A DNA stretch of 64,000 nucleotides, from assembly GCF_022682495.2 (NCBI RefSeq), contig NC_071397.1:15219082-15283081 (forward strand), written 5' to 3'. Source of the DNA: Desmodus rotundus. Lineage: Eukaryota; Chordata; Mammalia; Chiroptera; Phyllostomidae. The notes under the pieces are model-generated. The model searched no databases, was not told the DNA's origin, and was given only the letters and a program-made list of their open reading frames with translations. Shown one piece after another: positions 36,734-49,985 of the stretch. Each line of letters opens with the position of its first letter. Within the stretch, counting starts at the first letter, position 1. A program made the translations under genes and the position numbers.

Positions 36734-36752
36734 GGTCGCCCTCTAGTGATCA
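36734..36752 (-). promoter_or_regulatory. CTCF-like motif
   Basis: Minus strand reads ATCACTAGAGGGCGACCG, close to the CTCF core (CCACTAGGGGGCGC type). Only one site was seen, in unique-looking sequence. Occupancy unknown. Confidence 0.4.
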
Positions 36753-36934
36753 ACAAGGAATATGCACCTAGGAAAGGCCAGAATCTGTCTGAATGAAACA
36801 GATCCATGGGACTTTACTCTGTATAAAATTTATAGAGGATATGAAACAAATGGTGGGTCTTTAACAATCTAAATTATTTAACACAAAAGAGGAGGACATT
36901 CCTCCGTGTTGTATTATAGCGTGTGATGAAGAGA

Positions 36935-37110
36935 GCCGGCAATTTGAACAGGCTGCTTAAATTCTATCCTAGCCCTGCTACTTGCTAGCTTTGCAAACTA
37001 GCAAGCTACCTAGTAACTCCGAGGACCAGTTCATGACCAGTGAAACTAGAGATCGCGATAGCATTTGCATTTGAGGATCATTGTAATAACACGGGATAAT
37101 CCGTGACAAT
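36935..37110 (+). mobile_element. MIR SINE
   Basis: 'attctatcctagccctgcta' then 'cttgctagctttgcaaacta' is the MIR 5' and core region. The copy contains a local perfect inverted repeat (see findings). Confidence 0.5.
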
Positions 37111-37504
37111 CTTGGCTCGTATCATTTTGTTCCTTCTGCTGTCCCATTCTGAGCATAATATTCTTTCCAAAATTGTCATTAATGAAGAGTATATCCTTTA
37201 AAGTGCTTTTCCTAAATACTTTGTTTCAGTAAGCTTAAAGAAATCTAAAATTGAAGAAAAAGTTCAGTGTTACTTGTATCATGTGAGCTATAGAATATGG
37301 GGCAGCTCTTTCATTTAATATACTTCCAATATTTTTTTTTTGCTTATGATATAAAAATGTAATTAAGAATCATACGGTCCTGGGCTGAGCACTGCATGGG
37401 GAAAGGGGAGCAAAGATGCGGCCTTTGGTATTCAGAAACTGACATTCACTGGCAGAAAGTGCTGTACCGTGTGGGTACCTTACAGTTGGAGGCCGAGAAG
37501 GCGA

Positions 37505-37665
37505 GCTCTGGAATATATATAAGTTTCATCCTGGTTTGTGTCATTCACTTGCTGTGTGAGCTTCCGAAAGTTTCTCAACATTTCTGTGCCTCAGTTCCTT
37601 ATTTACATCTTGCTGAGGAATACGCTAAAGTATGGAGTGAACATTCTAAATGCTCAATGTATGAT
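37505..37665 (+). mobile_element. MIR SINE
   Basis: 'cacttgctgtgtgagcttcc' and 'tttctgtgcctcagttcctt' are MIR core; 'aaatgctcaatgtatgat' is the tail. Confidence 0.6.
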
Positions 37666-40659
37666 AAACAATATTCCTTTAACCATTGTTTTTTGTACTA
37701 TTTTGGATTTTATTGTTCAACTAATATAGATAAGTGTTGTCTACCTGTACTTTGCTAGAGTTTTCAAATTGGATAATGATACATATATAGCTAAGAACCC
37801 CACCCCTAACCATGATAGCCAGTCAGTGATGAATTCTGTTTTCTCATTTTCTGGGGAAGGGAAATTTAGATTCATATAACTTTATAACCTCTAACATGTA
37901 CAGGAGACCATAAAAGTTTTCACTCCTCAAGGTATCTCAGAGCAGAAAGGACCCCATGTGAGACTGAGCACTGAGTTATGTAAAAGTTCTAAGAAGAAAT
38001 ATTCTATGGCTCAGGGGGAAGGAGAATTATTTTCTATAAATTGTGAAGAAATGCTGACTTCTTGTGAACTATTTTCCAAGGAGTAAATTTTGAGATCAAA
38101 AATTCAGAGTGCATTCTCTGTGAGACTGTGTTGTTAGAAAGAAAGTAAGAGATGCTATAATTTAGGTGGGTTGCCATTCTACAAGATGTAATGGAAAAGA
38201 ATAATAAAACAATACATGGTCTCCCCTGCATCAAAAACATCAGTCAAAGATACAGGGTCTCTCACAAGAAATAGAAATATTATCTAGAACATGACAATGC
38301 TTTTGGGATGTTGCTTATCTCTCACTTTGCAAGAATCATCTGCCTCAGACACAAGTCCTCAGAGACCAAGTCCCACAGAGTTACCTGTTATGAAATAGGA
38401 ACGAATGGCAGGGGTTACGCAAACCGAAAAAGTTATCGAGAGAGGGGTTGCCTTAAGAAAGGTATCACAGTAGTCGAAAAGGGATGGCTTGAGGACAGTC
38501 CACCTAATAGTCCAGTGTTTACCTCCAAGGTTCACTCCAATCAACATTATATGTGGACAGTCTTCAGTTCTGCTTTGTAAAATTCAACAGGTATTTTTTT
38601 ATATTTGTTATGGACAGGTGCTAAATTAGGATATTGGAATTCATAAATACATTAACAATAGGCCCATAATCTTAAAAAGATTATGGTTTGGTGGAAGAAA
38701 CTGGAATAAAAAAGATTTTAATAAAGTATGACGTGTTTACACAAAAAGTCAGCAAATAATATTTTGAGAATACTCAAAAGAGGCAAGGAATGTTGAGGGC
38801 AAGCCTGGAAATATATTCTGAAGGAAAAGACAGTTTCCCTGAAGCTTGCAGTGTGAGTAATTTTTCATCAGTTAAGGAAAAGAGAGAACACGTTACTGAC
38901 TGAGTAGGGAACAGGAACAAGCATCTTTTGTTAGCATGGCCCTTCCCCACCCCTAGTTTCTCTCTCTGCAGACACAGGGCTGCTGATTAGTATTTGCCCG
39001 TGATGATCCATTCTCATGTTGTGTGGCCCAGTCACAAAAGGCGGGCACAATAGAACCTGAGTAGGCTTTTCTGAACCAGAGAATTTGAAAGGTAGATCCT
39101 GACACAGTGTTGGAGTGAAAGTAGCAAATCAGCCCATACTTGTTAGGGCTACTTTTTGACTGAGCAGTGGAGAGGAAATTCATTAACTTAACTACTTAGT
39201 GACTGACTACTTCTGGAACGGAGAGTAGTCCCTGCCTTCACAGAGTCTCTAGTGTACTATAAAAGATACACTAGCAAACTGACCACTAAAAAGTGGCAGG
39301 GTGATCTGTCACATAACTACAGCATATTCCAGGCACTGGGAGTTTATAACATCAGGCTTCTAACTTAGTATAACCCAAGGAGTCTAGTCTACTGAAAACT
39401 CCCGCACGAAGTAAGGACAGGAAGGATTAGTGGAAGTTAGCTATTGTAGAAATAAACTTAAAATTAGTTAGGCAAGAGACAAAAGCAGGAAGGGAGCTAT
39501 TAATTGGGAGTAGCAATAGAGCAATAGAATGTCAGGGCCACGTCAGTGGGCGTGGTTTGAAGGGTGCAGGCAGTAGAGGGGTGCAGGGAGTGCAGATTGT
39601 TTAAAAGCAACAGTAAACAAAAGCCAATCTGCTTGTTATTATCACTATGTGCCAGTGATTCTAAACAATATCAGTGATAAAATACCCTCACCCCCCAAAA
39701 TGTTACTGCGGATTCCATTTAGTTAGGAAACCAGTGTTAGAAGACATCTAGATTATATTACCAGATTTAGTTTTTAGCTCATTATTGATTCCTCCATAAA
39801 GTTCAAAAAGGCTATTGGGTCAACAATAAATGAATTTAAAATGTGGTTAATTTCTGGACTCAGGAAGGAAAAAAAAAGTCCTTAAGGATGTAGGGACGCC
39901 GCAGCTCAGAATCAGGCAAGGTCACTTCTCAATCACTGCATCCCAACAAAAGAATGTAAACTTCCCATTCAACAACCTGGAATCCAGACACACGGTTGAA
40001 GTTAGGGTGAGTCAGACATCTCAACTTACCCTATTGTGCGGCATTCATTAAGTTTGTCTATGGCTGATGTGCCTTTTTAAACATAGAAATAACACTTACA
40101 ACAAACTTCAAAACAATGTCAAAGACACTCCTGGATACAGTAATTCTCGCTAAGCTCCATATGTGCTTCTCCACTCCCAGCAGTTTACAATAAAAAAATA
40201 ATAAATTGCCATGAAGTACAGCATCAGAAACATGAATTACAGTCATATCCAGGTAGCATTTTCTTTTTCCAGGTTCATCATTATTTTTAGTCACAGCCTT
40301 GCCTGAGAAACCACTCAATATGAACCACCAAAATAAGAGAGACACAACAACAAAGTAAAAGATGCCTAGAGTGATAAAGAAATTTTAATTCTTTTAGAAA
40401 AATCATCCATCTTTCTAGTGTCTGTTTGTGATGGATATTTGAGGGAAGAGAAGACCCCATCAAATGCAGCAACATAAAAATATAACACTCAGCACACGAA
40501 CACATTGCCCGTTGTTTGGGAGGGCCTGTCCTCAGTGAGAGCTAAGGAATATGCCGACGGGGCCCTTGGATTGAGTGGGCCCTGTGGTGTCTCACTGCAT
40601 ATTTATTTGTTTTCCCCTTTAATTTATGCAAAGCACAAATAATGTTTATTTTTTATTTT
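37666..40659. other. Intergenic, unique
   Basis: No gene or clear repeat recognised. Minus-strand frames at 40058-40505 are hydrophobic in places but match nothing I know. Confidence 0.4.
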
Positions 40660-41070
40660 TTGGTTGTACTACTCTGTTTATTTACTTTTAAAAAAATAGA
40701 CTATATTTTCTAGAGCAGTTATAGGTTTACAGCAAAATTGAGCAGAAAGTACAGAGATTTCCCATAGGCAGTCCCCATCTCCGCACTGCAGCCACCATGC
40801 ACAGAGCCTCCCCACTGGCAACACCTGGCACTGCAGTGGTGCATTTGTTGTAACCAAGGAACCTACACTGACACATCATCCTCACCAACAGCCCGTCGTT
40901 CACATTCGGGGTCACGCTTGGCGTTGCACATTCTATGGGCTTGGACAAACATATAATGACAGGTACCTACCACTCCGTATCACACAGACTGATTTCTGGA
41001 GTATGAATAGCCAAATGTACGCTTATTTTTGCCATGACTGTTATACATTTTCTGCAGCACTTTACAGTTT
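40660..41070 (-). mobile_element. Old LINE-1 3' UTR (L1M), antisense
   Basis: Contains 'gcagttataggtttacagca', 'cacatcatcctcaccaacag' and 'attctatgggcttggacaaa', diagnostic of an antisense L1M 3' UTR. Confidence 0.65.
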
Positions 41071-42599
41071 CCATAGTCAATTATATTTACTACCTTATGC
41101 AATGACAGCTTTATGACATGGTTGACTTATCTACAATGACGATTGCACACAAACCCAAAATGAGAGAAAAATAGATGAATATTGCATATCACTAGCAGGA
41201 AGTGAAACACTTTTAGGTTCTAAACAAAGTTCTAGCTAAATCCTATTCAGCCAACAATTATTCACTGCTCTGTGTACTGCTTCTCACCCTTCCTCTCACT
41301 ACCCCTTGACTTAAGCTATCCCTCCCAACTCCCCATCATCCCCCCACTTCCTGCTCTAATGATGTTCCTCTGTTCAGACTTACAGATAGAATTACTAATG
41401 ATTTAGTTACATTTATTCCTCCTTCAGTCAACTGCTCAAAAAATACCTATGTTAGCCTTTCCTACCCTTTCACTTCTTTCAAACTTTTCCTTCAGTTTTG
41501 ACCAAATCAAACTGATCAGTCTGTTCTTGTGCAACGTTTCCCACTTTAGGAATCTCTTCCTGACCGACTATGTTCCCTTGTGAACTCTTTATCCAGATAT
41601 TCATAGAATTCCTCTCAGTTTCTTTGGTTGATCATGCAGTCTCGTGTCAACCTAACTTTCTGTCAGGGAATTTGAAAAGCTGTGAGCCTGCTGAGACCCG
41701 CATTTAAAATATTATGTAACACAGATGACTTTACCAGTGTACCTCAGAGCCTGCGTCAGGCTATAATGTTGGCAAAGTGACCACATCAAAAGAAATACCG
41801 GGCCCTGGAGAAGGAAGGCATTAGAATCAATATTATCTATTCTTGAGACCTATTCAGTCACTCGTTCATTCATTCATTTCTAACTTACATTGCTTATGTT
41901 GATTTTTACAATCTAAGTATCGATATGCACAATTTTTTTAGTCCTATTTGTATCTCTGTTTGATCTACTAGAGTCTTAGAGTTAATGCTTTTTAAAGCAT
42001 GCCTTCCAAGCTGGAGCAAAATTATTTAGTAAGGTTCTTTGTCCAAAGAATGAACAAAATTCAGTTTATGCTAAATTTTTCTATGTGAGAGCTTGAAGTG
42101 CATGATATAAAAGGAAATAGCCTGATGAAATCCAAGTACAGAGAATCCGACGCCAACTATGTAATACAGTCGTTCATGCAGATGCCATTTTTCAGGTGAC
42201 CCGAGAACACTGAGTTAAATCAAGAGTCTGGAAGAAAGCAAGTACAAGCAAACAAGTGCCATCATTCAGAAGGGATGCCACAAAAGCCATCTACTAAAAG
42301 TCAAATTTAATTACAAGGGATTCTTTCAAAGACGTGTAAAAGATATTTTTTGTTTTATAAAATATATAATTACAACAAAGCCGGTTATGTTACATATTAA
42401 ACATATAATTTAAAAATGTGGGAAAGTGTTGGCTTCTAGAGAGAGCCTACAACCTCATATCAACTTCTGCAAAAAGACAAAGAAAATAAAATCTGCAGAA
42501 TACTGTCACAAGAATTAAAATTAGTGTGAAGTTCTTGCCCCTATTTGATTGAGATAAATGACCAAAACATCATAGTAAGCTTACAGAATATTATTGTAT

Positions 42600-43130
42600 G
42601 TAAGCTTATCTATTTGTGTGTGTAACAAACCACCCTAAAACAGAGTGGCTTTAAATCAACCAGTACTTATTTAGCTCATGATTCCGCTAGGCAGTTCTGA
42701 TCTGGCCTACTCTAACTGATTTTGACCAGGTAATTCATGCATCTATAGGCAGCTGGCACATTCTCTAGGGCTGGTCAGTCCCAGAAGTCCTCTCTCACAT
42801 AACTGGTAGTTGACTGGCCATTAGTGGGGACAACGAGAGTGACTGGGCCATGGGTCTTTCATCATCTGGTAGGTTTACACGAGTTATTAGCATGGTGGCA
42901 TTGGTTTCCCCAGAGGTATCTGGAAAACAAGCTGCAAGGCCTCTTATGGTCTGGGCTTGGAACTGGCACAATCTCACTGTTGTCAGTTTCTGTCGCTTAA
43001 TACAAATCTTAACACCCCTACCTCTCCTTCCCAGATACAAGTGGTGAGGAAACAGATTCCACCTTTTTTTTTTTTGCACGAACTGTAAAAGTACTGTGGA
43101 GGCCATTTTGTTTCACAACCTACCACATAG
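42600..43130 (-). mobile_element. Ancient LTR, MLT1-like, degenerate
   Basis: 'aacaaaccaccctaaaacag', 'ctcatgattccgctaggcag' and 'aactggcacaatctcactgt' resemble antisense MLT1-type sequence. Classification uncertain. Confidence 0.45.
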
Positions 43131-43904
43131 ATAATAGTAAAATTATAGATGCTAAAAATGGTATCATCTAGTCAAAAACAAAGAAAGAAAAAATGCCTGT
43201 AGCTCTTTACACATTTAAAAAAATTTACAACAAACGATTGTTTTCAAACTTAAAAAATAGCTTAGTTATCACTGTGGCTATTATGAAGCTAATGAGTGTA
43301 ACAATTCTTTATAAGTGATATAGTTTTCACTAACAATAGAACAAATAATAAACCGATAATAAAACAAAGAAATAAATACATATCTACCATCAACGAAGAC
43401 TGGAATGATGGATAAAATGATACCTGCTTTATATAAAGTGTTAGATGCATCTCTGAGAAAATTGCTTGTTAGCCGAGACCTAGGAAAGGATTAAGATTCT
43501 TATACTTCACTTTACTATAAAATATTATGTTTATATGAATATTAGATTTACAGGTGACCATAAAAATAATCTAGTCAGTCTCTTTTATGTATAGATGAAG
43601 AAAAATTGGATTCCAGATGGGAGAAATAATTTTGTTCAAGTCCCTTCAGTAACTGGGGGTGTTATGGGACAAGTTCAGTAGGTTCAGTATGAGTATTGTG
43701 GCCCCCTTCCCCTTACTATCAACACAACTCTGCAAAAGTCCCATTCACTCACCTATTAGTTCAATACATCCTTCTATAACAGTAAAGAACATTGATTTTA
43801 GGGACTTTGCAGCTGGTATTCCTCTTGGGGCAAGTGCAGACTAATAAGGGAGTTACACAAAAGCATAAGAGTTAAAAGACTTCAGTCAAGGAGACAATTT
43901 GACC

Positions 43905-44090
43905 TTGTTAAGTACAGTTCAGCAACTTACATTGCTATGTGCTTTGGTCTCCCTATCTGTAAATGGTGATAAAATTATCAATGCTTAATTTATAGGATCA
44001 GTGTTAGGGTTAAATGAGTCAGAAACTGCAAAGTATTTAGAAAGGTATATTGCACTAAATACACTTCTAATAAATGCCATTGATTATTAG
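43905..44090 (+). mobile_element. MIR SINE
   Basis: 'ggtctccctatctgtaaatg' and 'gttagggttaaatgagtcag' match MIR. Confidence 0.55.
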
Positions 44091-44283
44091 TCTAATATTT
44101 ATTCATGAGGCCTGAGGTTGGACCCCAGAAACCTTTTTATAGCAATCTAACTGGAAGAAAAGAATTGAATGAACTAATGGAGGAATTAGAATTGAGAAAG
44201 TTCTGACATCTCAAATAATAGCATGGAAGCAAATCAGCGAACACCACATTTTCTCTTTCATTTTCAGGGAAAGTGGAGATTTT

Positions 44284-44337
44284 ATACACACACACACACA
44301 TATGTATGTATGTGTGCACATGTGTATATATATATGC
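44284..44337. repeat. Compound (CA)n/(TATG)n microsatellite
   Basis: A pure CA run followed by TATG and TGTGCA variants and a short TATATA run. Confidence 0.9.
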
Positions 44338-44499
44338 CTTTGCTTCATGAGTTCCCAGTTGAAATTCCAGGAGTTGGAGGCAAGACTTATGCTAATGAAG
44401 ATGCTGCACTTCTTTTCATTTCCCCACTGTCTTAGCCCATTGACTCTTCTGAACGCTGCAGGACATTCAGTGTGGGGAGAATAATCTCACACAGAAAAC

Positions 44500-45150
44500 T
44501 AGCAACAAACCACTCTTGTCAAAGTGCTGTAAGAACTGCATGATTGATGCCTGCCATTATTCATATCCTGATGACAATGAGGAGGTTTGGCAGCCCTCGG
44601 GAGCGTGTGCGGGGTTCAGCTACCCTCCTTCCCACCTCTTGCACACTTAGGAGCTGCAAATGCACTTCTGCACGTGGATGTTTGGGAGCTGTCAGAAGGA
44701 CATTATTCAGGCGTTATAATATTTCAGATGTATGTTAACATGTCACAGGGGTAACGTGAGAAGTCAGGAAGTGTCATTCATACATGACTCTGGTAACTAC
44801 TTCTATCATCCCAGCGCATGTCTTGTCTTGTCACATTCCAGGCTGTTCTGGAAGTGGTTTGTGTTGCCACCTAATCTTAGCACTCCAAATTATCATCGGA
44901 TCCTTCTTTAAGAGCCCCTGACACTCCTTAATTTCTGAGTTGTGCAGTCCATGTCTTGTTAATCATAACACACATCCTCAAAAGCCTCCAGTCAATTTTG
45001 ATTACCATCTGCTGCACATTTGAAAGTCACTTCTGTAACGGAGTGGCCAGACTGGCATGTGTTAAACCAAAAGCATCCTATCAAAGGGGAGAAGCTACTT
45101 TTGATAAACTTGAAGGAAAGGCACTCTGTTAAAAGGACATTACCCTTTGC
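44500..45150. promoter_or_regulatory. Candidate conserved non-coding element
   Basis: Repeat-free, balanced-composition stretch with homeodomain-like AATTA/TAATC sites and two TCF/LEF-like ATCAAAGG or TTTGAT sites near 45075-45110. Purely a composition-based suspicion. Confidence 0.25.
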
Positions 45151-45674
45151 TACATATATGCGTAAATTTAATTAGTTTCTCTCTTTGTTCTTTTTATTAG
45201 TTTTTCTTTCTTTTTGGAAATCTTAATCCAATCATGTTTTCTTTATAAAATTTCTAGACAAGAAAGAGAAGATCTCAGTGGCAAAAAAAAAAAAATGAGG
45301 CTCTTACCACTGGAAAGTTGTTGAAACATTATAGCAATGTAGAGAGCTTGAAAGGGTTAGAATCTGGATGTTTGGAGTAGATACTGAGACTTTCTGGATT
45401 CACCTAAAGAAAATAAAGGCCATTATTTAGTTAGTAGTTAAGTCGATATTGTACTCGGGGTGGGAGGGCATCCATTTTCCTTTCAAGTTATTCTCATCTT
45501 AAATATAACATTTCTCACAGCTTAAATGTGTTAGCATATCTATAAAAATGAGTTATTATCACAGTTATTTATGCACTTGGCCTCAGTCTCAGTCATCCTT
45601 GGCGTTATTATCCCCATGAACATCAACCTAGCAAACAGAAAACACTCCGACATTAGCTCTTGTCATCGTTGATT

Positions 45675-46008
45675 TAGTGCAATCAGGCTGCTATAACAAA
45701 ATACCACGGACCAGATATTTATAAACAACAGAAATTGATTTCTCGGTTTGGAAAGTTTGAAGCTTGAAATTCAGGATGTCAGCATGGGCATGTGAGGCCT
45801 CTCTTCAGGGTCATAGACACTTCTTGTTGCGTCCTCACATGACAGAAGGGGCTAGACTTCTGTGGGGTTCCTCTTATACGAACACCAATTCTATTCATGA
45901 GCTCCCTAACCCCCACATCCTAGTGACCTCACACTGGGCATCAGCACTGCAACATATGAATTGTGAGGGACACAAACATTCGAACCATATCAATTAACCT
46001 CCCCTAGG
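45675..46008 (-). mobile_element. MaLR LTR (MST/MLT1-like)
   Basis: 'caggctgctataacaaaata' to 'gggacacaaacattcgaacc', the same group as the 49.5-kb LTR. A Ves SINE lies at its right edge. Confidence 0.68.
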
Positions 46009-46196
46009 TTTTTTTAGATGTTATTTATTTATTTTTAGAGAGGGGGAAAGGGAGAGAGAAAAATACCAATATATGAGAGATTGGTTGCCTCTCACATGTG
46101 CCTCGACCAGCCTGCAACCCAGGCATGTGCCCTGACCAGGAATGGAACCAACAACCTTTCGCTTTGCGGGACAATGCCCAACCACCTGAGCTCCTC
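46009..46196 (-). mobile_element. Ves-type SINE, - strand
   Basis: Plus strand shows the reverse complement: T-rich tail 'ttatttatttatttttagag', 'gcctgcaacccaggcatgtg', 'ccctgaccaggaatggaacc'. Sits at the edge of a MaLR LTR. Confidence 0.83.
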
Positions 46197-47062
46197 CTCT
46201 AAGCTTTTTGGAGATACTGCTATTTATAATCCAACTCAATGGGATCGTATAGAAAGTGTATACAACAATTTCTGTTCTCAATGAATTTCTAATTCTAATT
46301 TAAAGGAGGAAATCGGTTCAAATAAATCAATACCAACAATAACCAAAGCTGCCTAATGAGCATTCGAACAGAAAACACCTGTATGCAACCCATTATAATG
46401 GACTTTGAAGATGTCCTTGTGGGTCTTTCATGCTGTCCATAATTCACATATACTTATTTAACATCTATTACACTCCAGACTCTGTGCAGAGTTCAAACTC
46501 TTCCAACCTTCTGAATGATACTTTCTTGGGACTGGGGTCATCAGATTCTTTGGGAGGCTGGGTTCAGAAAGAAAGAATGAGAGAAAATTATCATAAATTC
46601 ACCCACTAATGGAGAGGCTGCTCTACATATTTATACAATGATCAGGGTGGAGAAGAAGCCTATGGAGCCTGTCAAGATCTCTCGTGTTCCATGAAATCCG
46701 AGTCCCAAGATTAGTTTACCTCAAACAATAACTCCTCCTAATCCCAGCAGATATCCACAGTATATAAAGTTGTAGAATTTAGTGGCAGTAGTGACTGAAT
46801 GCAATACTTAATTTTACAAGCCTCTTCAATTGGTAGGATTTCCAGTTTCCCCTCTTGTGTCTCTCCAAATGTGGCTCCTGTAAGCCTTAAAAGCAGGAGC
46901 TGTGTGTTCAAAGGCGGAACTTCCATTGTTATGTACAAACGATAATGTTGATTTGCTTCTTGAACTCAGACTTGAAAGGAAGGTGAGAAGTAGATTGTCG
47001 GCCTATGGGTAAGCTCTATGGCCTTGCACATGTTGATAAGATTGTGTTAAAACCTTTCCAAC

Positions 47063-47360
47063 AACTAGAACAGGAACAGAACCATAGAGATGGAGATCAC
47101 ATGGAGGGTTGTCAATAGGGGAGTAGGAGGGGGGGGGAAAGGTACAGAGAATAAGTAGCATAGATGATAGGTGGAAAATAGACAGGGGGAGGGTAAGAAT
47201 AGTGTAGGAAATATAGAAGCCAAAGAACTTATAAGTATGACCCACATGAACTATAGGGGGGAAATTTGGGAGGGAGGGGGTGGGCAGGATGGAGTGGAGT
47301 GAAGGGGGGGAAATGGGACAACTGTAATAGCATAATCAATAAATATATTAAAAAAAAAAA
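47063..47360 (+). mobile_element. HAL1-like 3' UTR fragment
   Basis: Third copy of the same 3' UTR (tagaacaggaacagaaccat, cagggggagggtaagaat, gacaactgtaatagcataat) with a poly-A tail. It is bounded by a direct repeat aaaacctttccaac at 47049-47062 and after the tail at 47359-47372. 5' truncated insertion. Confidence 0.7.
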
Positions 47361-47372
47361 AACCTTTCCAAC

Positions 47373-49544
47373 TGGCCTTCTCTACCAGCATAGAGAGCTG
47401 AGGTCCAATTCAGTAAAACAAAACAAAACAACTTAGCTTAATTTAGATAAAAGTAAGAGGATTCATTAAATCAGTATTCAAAGATTCAGTATGATGACCT
47501 ATATTTAATAATTTATAAATTTTCATATCTTTTTGGGAAGGGGGTAGATAACCCAAGAGTTAGAATTTTTATAATACATTTAAATATGTATGTAGCCATT
47601 AACAAAATACTAAAATAAAGTTCATGCAATCACTATTATTAGTTAAAGAGATCACTTAAAGTAGCACGATAAAGAAGCCAAAATAAATGCTTTTTGGAAT
47701 AAAGATTGTTGCATATTAGAAACCAATACAAAATAATATTGAATGTAAACTGTACTTGAAAATAAAATTTAAAAAGAATTAAAAAATAAACAAGTTAGCA
47801 TCTAAAATTTTTACCAAGTGTACATTAGAAGGGCAAAAAAGGAAGTAGAGCTTTCAAAGAAATGCGATGTTTTGCCAAGGGTGCCTAACCACGAACCACA
47901 AATTGGTAGGTTTATTTAAAATAAGCCCTAATAAGGGAGGCTTGGCTTCAAAAGTGTTGTCTTGAATTTATTATACTTAATCTCATTGTGTCATTTGTGT
48001 GACACATTTTCCTAAAGGATAGCAAGATAGTTAACAAAACTAGGAGTAATGGCAAACTAGCATGATAATTGGTGTTAAGTGGGTCATTTGTTAAAGTGTT
48101 CTAGCACAGTAGTTCACCTCTTCCCAGGTTCAGTCTTTTTCTCCTGCTCCCAAGTGATGCCAATTATCTAAAAACCTGAATAATAATTTATTAACCTTCA
48201 CTCGTCACCTCATTAACTCAGTCCTTCCATTCTTTTTCCAAACTCTGCCTCACACAGTTATCTTATATACAGCAATACTTTTAACTGGAAAATAATTAGA
48301 GCCTGTAAAAGTATCTATTAGTGTCCATTACTGAAGTGGAATGTAAACCCAGTTTTGACTTTAGCAGATCCTTTAAACATAATTGTGTTTTCTGTCCTCT
48401 TTTTGGCCCCTCAGAGGGAGTAGTTTTTCTCCTTTCTGCTTCGCACTAACATCATTTGAATTTATAGATTCGAGTGGCTTTTCTAAGAGGTTTGGGAGAA
48501 AGTCCAGGGTCCTCCTCTCCTTGGGAACTTCCTGGCCTTATTTCTACCACTTTCCTTCCAGTTGGACTTTGTCTTTATAAAATTATATTCTGTGTTTATG
48601 AAGCCTCTTCCTTTCAGAGTGAATTATTTTTAAAAAGTGATTAATCCTCTCTATAGAACTATTGTAGGCAGGTATCCCAGGTAGATATATTAAAATAATG
48701 ATTAGTTGAGGCACGTTTTGAACATAAGTGGTTTTCTATTTAGCATAGTATATAGTACCTGAAAAGTGGGAGACCGATTAAAGTCATTGACCAATGAAGA
48801 TATGAATGTATGGCGGTTCTCCTGTCTCTGCAGCTGGCCTATGGAAGCATAACCTCACTGATCTGCAGTAAGCCTCCGAAGCCTACACAGAGTGTGCTCT
48901 TTTGGAATCTCAACATTGATAGCCTGTACAGACAACGAATGTTTTTCCTGAGTTCCTGGGTGATTACTGAAGTCCAGGTCACAGGTCCATTTATGTAGTG
49001 CCATGAACTCCCAAAGTACCTATCAGTTCTGATTCCAGATATCAGCTGCATTGTTACCATAGGTTCACTCATACTCCATAAACATGCGTCCTTGTTCTGG
49101 ATTTGGAAAATGATATACAGTCACAATGTAAGTGACTCCCAACTTTCAGTCTTCACAGGCAGAAAACTTGTATGCCTCATCGTCTTGGAAAACAATAGGT
49201 AAATTGAAAACATGCTTATTTCCACCTTTGCTTTGGCCACTGTACTTTTGGGATACTCAGGGACCAACTCTGAAGGAGGTCGGAATTCTGTTAAATCCCC
49301 ACAGTAGCCTTGACTGTCAATCTAGGTTTAGTCAATGCATCAGGGTATCTTGGAGCACATTCGCATTGGCTGTGTGTTGGCACTAAACTCCATATTAATT
49401 CTGAGGGAACTTCTCATTGGGAGGAATTTTTATTAGGCAGATGAGGAAATAAACATAAGGGACATGATGAAGCTGAGCTTTTAATCCAGATTAATGGGGC
49501 TTTAAAATTAGGCCTATCACTCCTATATCTTACCGTCCCCTGTA
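47373..49544. other. Intergenic, nothing recognised
   Basis: AT-rich and then more balanced sequence after 48.1 kb. Short frames only. Confidence 0.4.
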
Positions 49545-49985
49545 TTTATTTCCTAGGGCTGCTATAACAAAGTACTAAAACCTGTGTAGCTTCATACAAC
49601 AAAAAATTGTCTCATGATCATGGAAGCCACAAGTATGAAATCAAGGTGTCAGGTGGGCCGTGTTTCCACTAAAACCTGTAGGAGAGAATTGTTCCTTGAC
49701 TCCTTTAGCTTCTGATTTTAATCAACAACCCTTCCATCTCCTTGGCTTGCAGATACATCACTCCAATCTCTGCCTCCATTGGAGCAGGGCTGTCCTTCCC
49801 TGATGTCTCTTAAGGGCACCAGTCACACTGGACTAAGGGTTCACTTCACTCCAAAATGACCTCACCTTAACTAGTTATATCTACAATGATACTGTATCCA
49901 AAGAGGTCACATTCAGAGGTCCTAGAGGTTAGGACTTCAATATGTCTTTATGGAACACACACTTCAACCTATAGCTCCTCTCATG
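49545..49985 (-). mobile_element. MaLR LTR (MST/MLT1-like)
   Basis: 'agggctgctataacaaagta' and 'aggtcacattcagaggtcct' are the reverse complement of a common MaLR LTR. No internal region. Confidence 0.7.
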
